Below, in pieces: positions 41,444-51,121 of a stretch of DNA of 64,000 nt. The stretch is from Geothrix sp. (lineage in GTDB: Bacteria; Acidobacteriota; Holophagae; Holophagales; Holophagaceae), in NCBI GenBank assembly GCA_030681515.1, contig JAUXSE010000045.1, positions 1 to 64,000 of the forward strand, read 5' to 3'. The first letter of the stretch is position 1. Every line of letters starts with the position of its first letter. The notes under the pieces are model-generated. The model made no database searches. It was not told where the DNA came from and saw only the letters and a list, made by a program, of their open reading frames with translations. The position numbers and the translations under genes are program-made.

Positions 41444-44400
41444 GCCGAACAATCCCGATACTCCGAATGATCCGGACATTCCCCTCGATCCCCGCATGGC
41501 GCATGATCCATACGCCGTCTATACACCCCAGCACCGGACCCTCATCCGCCGCTGGTTCGACTGGCTGCTGCCCCGCAAGGGCTGGGTCTTCGCCCTGGCC
41601 CTGGTGTGGCTGGTGGCGGGCATCGCCACCTTCATGAACCTCAAGCGGGATCTGTTCCCGGATCTCACCCTGCCGTCCCTGAGCCTGCTCATCCAGAGCC
41701 CTGGCCGGGCGGCCTCGGAGCTGGATCTCACCGTGGCCCAGCCCGTGGAGCAGTCCGTGGGCGGCCTTCCCGGCGTCAAGCGCGTGATCACCACCGTACA
41801 GGCGGAGGTCGTGCAGGTGGTGGTGGCCTTCGAGGGCGACACCGATCCCTGGCGGGCCCGCCAGCTCGTGGCCGAGCGCCTGTCGAGCGTCATCGGCAAC
41901 TTCCCGGCCGGCACGCGGCCCCCCCTGATGTCCAGCGCCGCCGGGCGCCTTCAGGAGATCCAGGAGATCGTGCTGGAGGGCCCCTCCATTGATCCCATGC
42001 GGCTGCGGGATCTCACCGAGAAAGTCCTGGTTCCGCGCCTCCAGGCCGTTCGCGGCGTGGCCCGGGTGGAGCGCCTCGGCGGCGAGGAACGCCAGCTCCA
42101 GGTGACCCTGGATCCCGAGCGCATGCGCCTGCAGGGCGTGAGCCTGGACCAGGTGGCGGATGCGATGAACGGCAGCGCCCAGGACACGGCCGCGGGCGTC
42201 ATGGAGATCCAGGACAAAGGCTGGTTCATGACCGTAGGCAGCCTGGCGGCCACCCCGGAGCAGGTTCGCCAGCTTCCCCTCAAGACCCACCGTGGGACGG
42301 TGCAATTGGGCGATGTGGCGGATGTCCGCGAAGGGCCCGCCTTCCGGCGCGGCCTGGCTCGCCACCAGGGGCATGAGGATGTGAGCCTGCGGGTGGTCAA
42401 GCAGCCCACGGCGGATGTGCTGGGCACGGCCGTCGAGGTCCGCAAGGCCCTGGATGAGCTTCGCAAAGGCCTGCCCGAAGGCATGACCCTCACCCTCATG
42501 TACGACCAGGGCGATCTCGTCACCCACGCCCTCAACGGCGTCACCCTCGCGCTGCTTCTGGGCGGGTTCTTCGTGGCGCTGGTGCTCATCCTGCTGCTGG
42601 GCAACTTCCGTGCTGCCCTGCTGGTCATCGTCACCCTGCCCCTCGCCACCTTCGGCGCGGCCATTCCCCTCCAGGCCATGGGCATGGGTCTCAATGCCAT
42701 GACGCTGGGCGGACTGGCCATCTCCGTGGGCCTGCTGGTGGATGCCTCCGTCATCATGGTGGAGAACCTGGCCCACCGGCTGCACCAGCACAAGGAACAT
42801 CTGGAGGCCGGAGCAGGAGCGGAGGGCCACGAGCCGAAGGCTCGCCCGCAGGGTAGGGCCCAGGAGGGGCCCTATGAGCCAAGACGCGTGGCCCTGACCC
42901 GGGCCGCCGCGGAGGTGGGCATGCCCATCCTCACCGCGGTGCTGGTGATCCTGGCGGTCTTCATCCCGCTGCTGGCCATCGGCGGCCTGGCGGGGCGCCT
43001 TTACGCCCCCCTGGCCGTGGCCGTGGCCTCCGCCATGACCCTCAGCCTGATCCTCAGCTTCACCCTCGTCCCGGCCCTGGTGGAGCGTTTCCTGCCGCCG
43101 GGATCATCCCTGGAAGAACCGCCCTTCGTCCTGGCCATCAAGCGGTTCTACACGCCGCGCCTGGAATGGGCCATGCGCCACGGGGCCATCGTCCGCGTCC
43201 TGGCCCTGGGACTCACCATTCCCAGCATCTGGCTCGCGGTGAACCTCGGGAGCAACTTCCTGCCCAAGCTGGACGAGGGGGCCTTGATGCTCAATTCCCG
43301 GCTTCCCGCCGAAACCAGCCTGGCCGCGGTGGACGAGGCGAACATCCAGCTGGAACAGAAGCTGGCGAAGGTTTCCGGGGTGGCTTCGGTCTACCGCCGG
43401 ACGGGTCGCGGAGAAATGACCGAGGATCCCATGCCCCACACCATCAGCGATGTGCTGGTGGTGCTGGACGGCCAGCGCGCCGCGAAGGCCGTGGAGGAGG
43501 AGGTGGCCGAAGCCATCGAGGACCTCCCCTTTCCCATCGAGTTGACCACGCCCATGCAGATGCGGATCTCCGAAGGCATCGGTGGCACGCCTGCGGATCT
43601 CCAGGTGAAGCTGTTCAACCCAGATTTGGACGCCCTCCAGACCCAGCTCCCGGAGATCCAGGAGATGCTCAGCAAGGTCGAGGGCGTGGCCTCCGTGAGC
43701 CCCGACGGAGGCGGCCCGCTGCCCAAGTGGCGGATCGTGCCGGATGAGGACGCCTTGAGGCGCCTCAACGTGCCGCGGACCCTGGTGGCCCAGACCCTGA
43801 AGGCCAGCCTTCAGGGCCTGGAAACCGAAACCCGCTTCGATGGGCCCCAGCGCATCGAGCGCATCCTGCGCTTTCCCAACGATGGCCGGGTGAGCCCCGA
43901 GAAGCTCAAGCGGCTGCCCATCGTCCTGGAGGATGGCCGCATCGTGGAACTGGGCCAGGTCACGCGCTTCGACGAGACCGCCACGCCCAGCCTCATCCGC
44001 CGGGAAGCCGCCCAGCGGCGCCTCGCCGTGAACATCCGGACCAAGGGCGATCTGGGGGGCACCGCCACCCGCGTCGAACAAGCCATGGCGGCCATGGAAC
44101 TGCCCAAGGGCACCGTCGTCAAGATCGGCGGCCAGATCGAGGAAGCCCGCGAAACCCAGAAGCGCCTGGGTGTCGCCATCGTGGTGGCCCTGGCCCTGGT
44201 GGTCGGTCTGCTCTACCTGGCCCTGGGCCGCTGGCGGGAAGTGCTGGTGGTCATCGCCACCCTGCCGGACGCCTTCGCGGGCGGGCTTTTCGCGCTATGG
44301 CTCGCGGGCGAGACCTGGAACATCAGCTCCATCGTCGGCATGATCGGACTCTTCGGCGTGGCCGTGCAGAACAGCCTGGTGCTCATCATCCAGGCCAAGC

Positions 44401-44654
44401 ACCTGATGGCCGAGGGTAAACCCTTCGCCGAGGCCATCCGGGAAGCCTCCATCGGCCGCGTGCGCCCCAAGCTCATGACCGCAGGCGCCGCCATCCTCGG
44501 CCTGATGCCCATGCTCTTCGGCATCGGCGGTAGCGAGCTAGAGCGGCCCCTCGCCATCGTCATGGTGGGCGGCCTGATCACCAGCACGCTCTTCACCCTG
44601 CTGGCCCTGCCCAGCTTCTATGCGTGGGTGGGCAGGCCGAAGGAGGCTTCGTGA
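41433..44654 (+). CDS. Heavy-metal-type RND efflux permease with in-frame repeat insert (operon 2)
   Basis: A 1073-residue RND pump. A polar ~35-residue leader (many Asp/Pro) precedes helix 1 (KGWVFALALVWLVAGIATFMNLKRDLFPDLTLPSL). Helix 4 contains GGLAISVGLLVDASVIMVENLAHRL. Directly after it, a ~25-residue stretch GAGAEGHEPKARPQGRAQEGP is encoded by the structured repeat and lengthens the cytosolic loop before helix 5 (VGMPILTAVLVILAVFIPLLAIGGL). The second half has SVGLPGV-like periplasmic modules and ends near helix 12 with LIVMVGGLITSTLFTLLALPSFYAWVG. It overlaps both neighbours, so the operon is fully coupled. Substrate specificity cannot be read from the sequence. Confidence 0.92.
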   Translation: MTTEPNNPDTPNDPDIPLDPRMAHDPYAVYTPQHRTLIRRWFDWLLPRKGWVFALALVWLVAGIATFMNLKRDLFPDLTLPSLSLLIQSPGRAASELDLTVAQPVEQSVGGLPGVKRVITTVQAEVVQVVVAFEGDTDPWRARQLVAERLSSVIGNFPAGTRPPLMSSAAGRLQEIQEIVLEGPSIDPMRLRDLTEKVLVPRLQAVRGVARVERLGGEERQLQVTLDPERMRLQGVSLDQVADAMNGSAQDTAAGVMEIQDKGWFMTVGSLAATPEQVRQLPLKTHRGTVQLGDVADVREGPAFRRGLARHQGHEDVSLRVVKQPTADVLGTAVEVRKALDELRKGLPEGMTLTLMYDQGDLVTHALNGVTLALLLGGFFVALVLILLLGNFRAALLVIVTLPLATFGAAIPLQAMGMGLNAMTLGGLAISVGLLVDASVIMVENLAHRLHQHKEHLEAGAGAEGHEPKARPQGRAQEGPYEPRRVALTRAAAEVGMPILTAVLVILAVFIPLLAIGGLAGRLYAPLAVAVASAMTLSLILSFTLVPALVERFLPPGSSLEEPPFVLAIKRFYTPRLEWAMRHGAIVRVLALGLTIPSIWLAVNLGSNFLPKLDEGALMLNSRLPAETSLAAVDEANIQLEQKLAKVSGVASVYRRTGRGEMTEDPMPHTISDVLVVLDGQRAAKAVEEEVAEAIEDLPFPIELTTPMQMRISEGIGGTPADLQVKLFNPDLDALQTQLPEIQEMLSKVEGVASVSPDGGGPLPKWRIVPDEDALRRLNVPRTLVAQTLKASLQGLETETRFDGPQRIERILRFPNDGRVSPEKLKRLPIVLEDGRIVELGQVTRFDETATPSLIRREAAQRRLAVNIRTKGDLGGTATRVEQAMAAMELPKGTVVKIGGQIEEARETQKRLGVAIVVALALVVGLLYLALGRWREVLVVIATLPDAFAGGLFALWLAGETWNISSIVGMIGLFGVAVQNSLVLIIQAKHLMAEGKPFAEAIREASIGRVRPKLMTAGAAILGLMPMLFGIGGSELERPLAIVMVGGLITSTLFTLLALPSFYAWVGRPKEAS
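42804..42878. repeat. Structured in-frame repeat, copy B
   Basis: The 26-nt lead differs from copy A at one base. Hairpin 1 is CGAGCC-GAA-GGCTCG (42830-42844), then the identical spacer CCCGCAGGG, and hairpin 2 is TAGGGCCC-AGGAG-GGGCCCTA (42854-42874). Stem and loop lengths equal those of copy A while most stem bases have changed in compensated pairs. Confidence 0.9.
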
Positions 44655-46819
44655 CACCCGTTCTCTCCAAGCGTGCCTTCAAGATCCACGGCATGGACTG
44701 CGCCGAGGAAATCGCCGTCCTCAAGCGCGAAGTCGGGCCGCTGGTGGGAGGCGAGACCAACCTCGCCTTCGACCTCCTGAACGCGAAGATGATCGTCTCG
44801 GAGGGGGCTTCGGCCTCCTCCGAGGCCATCCTCAAGGCCGTGGCCGGTACGGGCATGAAGGCCGAGCCATGGCGGGAGAACACGGAATCCCGGCCTAAGA
44901 AATCCGGGCGCCAGAAACTTCAGTTGGCCCTCACGATCCTCAGCGGTGGACTCACTGCGCTGGCCTTCGGCCTGCATGTCTGGATATCCGGTGGATGGCA
45001 CGCGGCCCTGGGTGCCGAAGGCGTGGGCCAGGTCCATGCGGTCCCCTGGTTTTCCAGGGGCGCCTACCTGGGCGCCATGATCGCCGCCTGCTGGTTCATC
45101 GCGCCAAAGGCCTGGCTTTCGGCCCGGCGTCTGCGCCCGGACATGAACCTGCTCATGGTGGTGGCCATCGTTGGCGCCATCGGCATCGGGGAATGGTTCG
45201 AGGCTGCCACGGTGGCCTTCCTTTTCGCGGTCTCGAATGCGCTGGAGGGCTGGAGCCTCAGCCGCGCCCGCCGGGCGGTGGAGGCCCTCATGGATCTCAC
45301 GCCGACCCTCGTCCAGCTTGTGAAGGATGGGGGAACCGTGCCCGTCCGCCCCGAGGAGGTGCCCGTGGGCGCCCGCTTCCAGCTGAAACCCGGGGAACGG
45401 GTGCCGCTCGATGGGAAGGTCCTTCAAGGCTCCAGCTCCCTCAACCAGGCTCCCATCACCGGGGAAAGCATGCCGGTCTCCAAAAGCCCCGGAGAGGAAG
45501 TCTTCGCCGGAAGCATCAACGGCGATGGCGCCCTCGTGGTCGAGTGTTCCAAGCCCGCCAGCGATACGGTGCTGGCCCGGATCATCCGCATGGTTGGTGA
45601 AGCGTCGAGCAAGCGCGCGGCCTCGGAACAATGGGTGGACCGCTTCGCGCGGATCTACACGCCCGTGGTGATGGTCCTGGCCATTCTGGTGGCCCTGATC
45701 CCTCCGCTGCTGCTGGGCGGCGCCTGGGCCGATTGGTTCTACAGGGCCCTGGTGCTGCTGGTGATCGCGTGTCCCTGCGCCCTCGTGATCTCCACGCCCG
45801 TGAGCATCGTGGCGGGGCTGGCCTCCGCCGCCCGGCATGGCGTGCTCGTGAAAGGCGGCATGTACCTGGAGGCGCCCGCCCGCCTGAAGGCCATCGCCTT
45901 CGACAAGACCGGCACGCTCACCGAAGGCCATCCCAGCGTCGTGCAGGTGGTCCCCTTGAATGGACACACTGAACAAGAGCTTTTGCGCGTGGCGGGGGCC
46001 ATGGAATCCCAAAGCGACCACCCCCTGGCCCGGGCGATCGTGGCTTACGTGAAAGCTCAAGGCGTGGCCTTCACCCCCGCCCAGGACTTCCAGTCCCTTC
46101 AAGGCAAGGGCGCCACGGCTTCCCTGGATGGCCGCGCCCATTGGCTTGGTTCCCATCGCTTCCTGGAGGAGCAAGACGCGGAGACGCCGGAGATCCATGC
46201 CCAATTGGAATCACTGGAGAGTGATGGCCGCACGGTGGTGGCTTTCGGAATGGAGCGAACATTGATTGGATTCCTCGCTCTGGCGGACGCCGTCCGTCCC
46301 ACCAGCGCCTCCACGCTTCAAAGCCTGCGGGAAGCTGGCGTGGAACACCTGGTTCTCCTTACGGGGGATAACGCGGGCACGGCCCAGGCCGTTGGCCGGC
46401 AGGTGGGCCTGACCGAGATCCAAGCGGAACTCCTGCCCGAGGACAAAGTGAAAGCCGTGGAAGCGCTGGTCGAACGCTACGGCCAGGTGGCCATGATCGG
46501 GGACGGCGTAAATGACGCCCCCGCCATGGCCCGGGCTTCCCTGGGCATCGCCATGGGCGCCATGGGCAGCGACGCCGCCATCGAGACCGCCGACATCGCC
46601 CTGATGAACGACGACCTCACCCGGCTGCCCTGGCTGATCCATCACTCCCGGCGGACCCTCCAGGTGATCCGCCAGAACATCACCTTTGCCCTGGCCGTGA
46701 AGGCCGCCTTCGTGATCCTCACCCTGGTGGGCCATGCTTCGCTGTGGTCCGCCATCGCCGCGGACATGGGGGCATCCCTGCTGGTGATCTTCAACGGATT
46801 GCGGCTGCTCCGGCGATGA
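44651..46819 (+). CDS. P1B-type Zn/Cd/Pb-exporting ATPase (ZntA/CadA-like)
   Basis: A 722-residue metal-transporting ATPase. The N-terminal HMA-like domain carries IHGMDCAEEIAVLKREV, with a single Cys plus Glu-Glu instead of CxxC. Helix 6 has the CPC triad (VIACPCALVISTPVSIV), characteristic of the Zn/Cd/Pb group together with the GMDCAEE motif. Further motifs are TGES in the actuator domain, DKTGTLTEGHP (phosphorylation), SDHPLARAI, LTGDN and GDGVNDAPAMARAS. GTG 44651 is chosen because AGGAGG lies four bases upstream and it overlaps the pump stop as GTGA. It exports metal from cytosol to periplasm, where the RND system can take over. Confidence 0.94.
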   Translation: MTPVLSKRAFKIHGMDCAEEIAVLKREVGPLVGGETNLAFDLLNAKMIVSEGASASSEAILKAVAGTGMKAEPWRENTESRPKKSGRQKLQLALTILSGGLTALAFGLHVWISGGWHAALGAEGVGQVHAVPWFSRGAYLGAMIAACWFIAPKAWLSARRLRPDMNLLMVVAIVGAIGIGEWFEAATVAFLFAVSNALEGWSLSRARRAVEALMDLTPTLVQLVKDGGTVPVRPEEVPVGARFQLKPGERVPLDGKVLQGSSSLNQAPITGESMPVSKSPGEEVFAGSINGDGALVVECSKPASDTVLARIIRMVGEASSKRAASEQWVDRFARIYTPVVMVLAILVALIPPLLLGGAWADWFYRALVLLVIACPCALVISTPVSIVAGLASAARHGVLVKGGMYLEAPARLKAIAFDKTGTLTEGHPSVVQVVPLNGHTEQELLRVAGAMESQSDHPLARAIVAYVKAQGVAFTPAQDFQSLQGKGATASLDGRAHWLGSHRFLEEQDAETPEIHAQLESLESDGRTVVAFGMERTLIGFLALADAVRPTSASTLQSLREAGVEHLVLLTGDNAGTAQAVGRQVGLTEIQAELLPEDKVKAVEALVERYGQVAMIGDGVNDAPAMARASLGIAMGAMGSDAAIETADIALMNDDLTRLPWLIHHSRRTLQVIRQNITFALAVKAAFVILTLVGHASLWSAIAADMGASLLVIFNGLRLLRR

Positions 46820-46863
46820 ACCCCCGCCCGGGATCCCGTGTCAGGCTGACCGGTTCCTGGAGA

Positions 46864-48024
46864 TCAGTACAAAGCGGAGATGGCGCCCACGCTGAAGGTG
46901 GGGTGCAGGTCCATCAGCGGTCTCGGAGGCGGGGTGTGCTGGATGTCGCTGAAGCCCGCGTGACGCAGGGCCGCGTCCCAGGCCTCGGGGGTGAGGAAGC
47001 CGTGGCGGGGGCGCCAGCGGGGATCGAGGGTCACTCCGGTGAAGCTCTTGATGAAGCCGAAGAAGAATTCCAGGTAGAGGGGCGTATCCAGATCGGGTTT
47101 CAGGCATTCCCCGATCACGAGGCGGCCGCCGGGTTTCAATCGGCTGCGGAGGTCCCGCAGCGTGGCTTCGAGGTCCTGGGCCACGTGCAGCACGTTGATG
47201 CCCACGATGGCGTCCAGGCTGGCGGCAGCGACGCCCTGGTCTCCGAGGGGGCGGTTCAGGTCCAGCAGCTGGAAGCTGAGGGGCAGCCCCGGCGCGGCGG
47301 CCTTCAGATCGCGCTGGGCGCGGCGCAGGAAGGCCGGCGCCACATCGGTGAACCGGTACTCCGCGATGCGGGAGATCCAGCCCTCCTCCGCGCCCTGGCG
47401 GGCCAGCAGCTGGGCGAAGGAACCCGCGCCGGCGCCCAGCTCCAGCACGCGGGCTCCTTCCGGCAGACCCTCCCGCAGGGCCAGCAGGGTGAGCAGGTTG
47501 TTGGGGAAGTAGCCCAGGTTCTCGTTGCGGAAGTAGGCCAGCCACAGGGGGAACAGGGCCAGGTCGAAAAGCAGGCCTTCGCCCGCCTTGCCCTCGGTGA
47601 AGAAGGGCAGGATGTGGGACCGCACGCCGTCCAGCAGATCGAAATTGGCGCCGTGGCCCGGAGCCTCGGTCTCCATGGCGTCGCGGATGCCCGCAAGGTC
47701 CAGATCCGGTTCGCCGTTCAGGGTGAAGACATCGCCAGCCTGCGTGAGCAGGCCTTCGATCGCCAGGAATGGCAGCATCCAGGCCAGGGGCTTGCGCACC
47801 TGGCCGGGCAGGCCCTCGCAAAGACCGTCGAGGGTGGTCCCGGCCCGCAACCGGGCCTCCCAGCCCAGGTCGTACAGCAGCAGCAGGCAGATGCGGGCGG
47901 TGTAGAGTCCCGAAGCCCGGTGCAGCACCAGGAAGGGCCGGGTGAAGAGCCGCGCGATCTCGGGGCCCCGCGGCCCGAGCAGATCGAGGCGGGGCGCCTG
48001 GATGGGACCGAGGCTCAGGGCCAT
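46864..48024 (-). CDS. Class I SAM-dependent methyltransferase
   Basis: A 386-residue protein. An N-terminal helical domain (about 1-190; ARLFTRPFLVLHRASGLYTARICLLLL) may be a dimerisation or winged-helix unit. It is followed by a Rossmann methyltransferase with motif I VLELGAGAGSFAQLLAR, an acidic residue after strand 2, VGINVLHVAQDLEATLRDLRSRLKPGGRLVIGE (motifs IV-VI) and a C-terminal FSDIQHTPP strand. The layout recalls O-methyltransferases and polyketide-type methyltransferases. The acceptor is unknown. Its start overlaps the prs stop by one base (TGATG), so the two genes are coupled. Confidence 0.85.
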   Translation of the reverse strand: MALSLGPIQAPRLDLLGPRGPEIARLFTRPFLVLHRASGLYTARICLLLLYDLGWEARLRAGTTLDGLCEGLPGQVRKPLAWMLPFLAIEGLLTQAGDVFTLNGEPDLDLAGIRDAMETEAPGHGANFDLLDGVRSHILPFFTEGKAGEGLLFDLALFPLWLAYFRNENLGYFPNNLLTLLALREGLPEGARVLELGAGAGSFAQLLARQGAEEGWISRIAEYRFTDVAPAFLRRAQRDLKAAAPGLPLSFQLLDLNRPLGDQGVAAASLDAIVGINVLHVAQDLEATLRDLRSRLKPGGRLVIGECLKPDLDTPLYLEFFFGFIKSFTGVTLDPRWRPRHGFLTPEAWDAALRHAGFSDIQHTPPPRPLMDLHPTFSVGAISALY

Positions 48025-48971
48025 CAGTCCATCATCTCGCTGATGCTGCGTCCCCCGTGGATGCGCAGGATCGCGTCGCCGAAGAGGGCCGCGGTGGAGA
48101 GCACCTTGAGGTAGGGCAGGGCCTTGGCCCGCTCCGGCGATACCGGAATGCTGTCGGTGACCACCAGTTCGTCGAGGTTCGCGGAATTGAGCGTCTCCAG
48201 GGCGTTGCCCGAAAGCACCGGGTGGGTGACGCCCACGCGCACGGTGCGGGCGCCGAATTCCCGCAGGATCCGGGCCGCCTCCTTGATGGAGCCGCCGGTG
48301 GCGATCTCATCGTCGTAGATGATCGCGTCCTTTCCATCCACGTCGCCGATGAGGGCCACGCTCTGGGCCTTTTCGGAATCGTCGAAGCGGCGCTTGTCAA
48401 TGATGGCCATGGGCACGGACAGGCGCTTGGCGAAGTGCCCCGCGAACTTGGCGGCCCCGGCATCCGTGGCGACCACCACGGCGTTGGAGAGATCCTTGGA
48501 CTTGAAGTAGTTCGTGAGGATGGGCGTGGCCAGCAGCTGATCCGCGGGCTTGCGGAAGAAGCCGAGTATTTGCGGGGCATGCAGGGTCATGGTCAGCACC
48601 CGGTCGGCGCCGGCGGTCTCCAGCAGATCCGCCACCAGGCGGGCGGTGATGGAAATGCGCGCCTCGTCCTTCTTGTCGCTGCGGGCGTAGGGGAAGTAGG
48701 GGAGCACCGCCGTGATGCGGGCCGCTGACGCGAACTTCAGCGCGTCAATGAGGATCAGCAGTTCCAGGAGGTTGTCGCTGACGGGCGGACACGACGACTG
48801 GATGACGAAGACATCCGCTTCGCGGACGTTCTCCTCGATCTTCACCTTGATGTTTTCGTTCGAGAACCGGGTCACCTTCAGCCGGCCCAGCGGCATGCCC
48901 ATGTGGGTGGTGATGCCCCTCGCCAGCTCCGGGTGGCTGCTCCCGGAAAAGACCTTCATCTCGCCGAACAT
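48024..48971 (-). CDS. prs: Ribose-phosphate pyrophosphokinase (PRPP synthetase)
   Basis: A 315-residue cytosolic enzyme that makes PRPP from ribose 5-phosphate and ATP for nucleotide, His and Trp synthesis. It shows KVFSGSSHPELARGI, the flexible loop region PYFPYARSDKK, the metal-binding LHAPQILGFF, and the PRPP loop IIYDDEIATGGSI. The last varies from the usual DDxIDTAGT of class I enzymes but keeps the acidic pair. The start ATG 48971 has GGGGGA upstream. A frame extending to 49025 lacks a ribosome-binding site. Confidence 0.93.
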   Translation of the reverse strand: MFGEMKVFSGSSHPELARGITTHMGMPLGRLKVTRFSNENIKVKIEENVREADVFVIQSSCPPVSDNLLELLILIDALKFASAARITAVLPYFPYARSDKKDEARISITARLVADLLETAGADRVLTMTLHAPQILGFFRKPADQLLATPILTNYFKSKDLSNAVVVATDAGAAKFAGHFAKRLSVPMAIIDKRRFDDSEKAQSVALIGDVDGKDAIIYDDEIATGGSIKEAARILREFGARTVRVGVTHPVLSGNALETLNSANLDELVVTDSIPVSPERAKALPYLKVLSTAALFGDAILRIHGGRSISEMMD

Positions 48972-49046
48972 GGATCCCCCGATCGTCCGCCCAGTGTAGC
49001 CGACCGGCCGGGTGGAGGCCGTCACATGGAAAAAACGGAAAAACTG

Positions 49047-49701
49047 GGGACAGGATTAACAGGATGAAAGGATGGATGAACAGGATTAAAGATGGGCGGA
49101 GTCTGCCTCGGCTGGGCTGACCAGGGATCCGCCGCCAAACAGGGCGACATATAGAGACGGGATGGAATCGAGGACTGAGAAACGGGCCCGGGGCAGTACC
49201 CGGAGGTTGGGGCGTTCGAGCTTCACGCCTTCGGCATTTCCTTTTGTGTGCTTGGCCACCGGCAAGCCACTGAGGGAAGGCATCGGTTCGCCCGGGCCGC
49301 CCCCAAAGAAGAGAAACGGGCCCAGTTCCAGCGTGGATGGATCAAAGTGGGTCCAGACGACACAGGCTGAAGGCTTAACAGAGAGGCCCATGTGGATGTT
49401 TTGCCGTGAAGTCTTGGCGGTACGGGCTGAGGATTTGAACTGGACATGGCGGGTGATTCCATTTGATTCAAGAACGACGTCATATCCGGCCCGATCCACC
49501 GATGGATGCGAGATTTCGAGGGAGGCGTTGTCGTGGATCCAGGAATGTTTCAACAGCTCCCCGAGCACCAGATGCTCCAGCAGATGCTCTCTGTACACGG
49601 ATTGGTGGGTGTCGAGCATCATGGTCGGTACCGGGGTTGGTGTTTCGCTTCTAAGGCTTGAATCCTGTGAATCCAGCCATCAATCCTGTTAATCCTGTCC
49701 C
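49047..49701. mobile_element. Inverted-repeat-bounded cassette carrying one nuclease-like gene
   Basis: Imperfect inverted repeats of about 45-50 bp (left 49047-49092, right 49658-49701) share an identical 19-bp core GGGACAGGATTAACAGGAT and further ACAGGATT blocks. The enclosed DNA is visibly less GC-rich than its surroundings. The same repeat pair bounds a 204-bp empty element at 59571-59774. The cassette lies between prs and murA. Confidence 0.65.
49086..49622 (-). CDS. PD-(D/E)XK nuclease-like (DUF4365-type) protein
   Basis: A 178-residue soluble protein. The segment DRAGYDVVLESNGITRHVQFKSSA gives D-x14-QxK, the core of a PD-(D/E)XK nuclease fold. A helical N terminus (YREHLLEHLVLGELLKHSWI) carries the Glu residues that often precede it, as in DUF4365-type proteins linked to mobile elements. 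Codon use is more AT-rich than neighbouring genes. The stop codon lies inside the left inverted repeat, and the start is 36 bases from the right one, so the gene occupies the entire cassette. Adjacent ATGs at 49622 and 49619 are both possible. The fold assignment is by motif only. Confidence 0.7.
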   Translation of the reverse strand: MMLDTHQSVYREHLLEHLVLGELLKHSWIHDNASLEISHPSVDRAGYDVVLESNGITRHVQFKSSARTAKTSRQNIHMGLSVKPSACVVWTHFDPSTLELGPFLFFGGGPGEPMPSLSGLPVAKHTKGNAEGVKLERPNLRVLPRARFSVLDSIPSLYVALFGGGSLVSPAEADSAHL

Positions 49702-49708
49702 GGCTTTT

Positions 49709-51010
<1,302 letters not shown>

Positions 51011-51121
51011 CGCAACTCCAGCCTTCTAGACTAGCCTAGGTGCTCGGCTCCGGGGCCGCGCGCGAATTCCGGGTCGAAGGTCAACAGAACGCGGGTTCGA
51101 GGATCACGACGGAGTATCGCG

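Noticed and set aside
41433-44654. Frameshift in the RND pump at the EGHEPKARP segment
   Set aside because: The frame is continuous and the segment is explained by the structured repeat. Family motifs resume directly after it.
51011-51121. Gene or RNA between murA and the histidine kinase
   Set aside because: No open frame with a start signal and no convincing fold was seen in this 111-bp gap.
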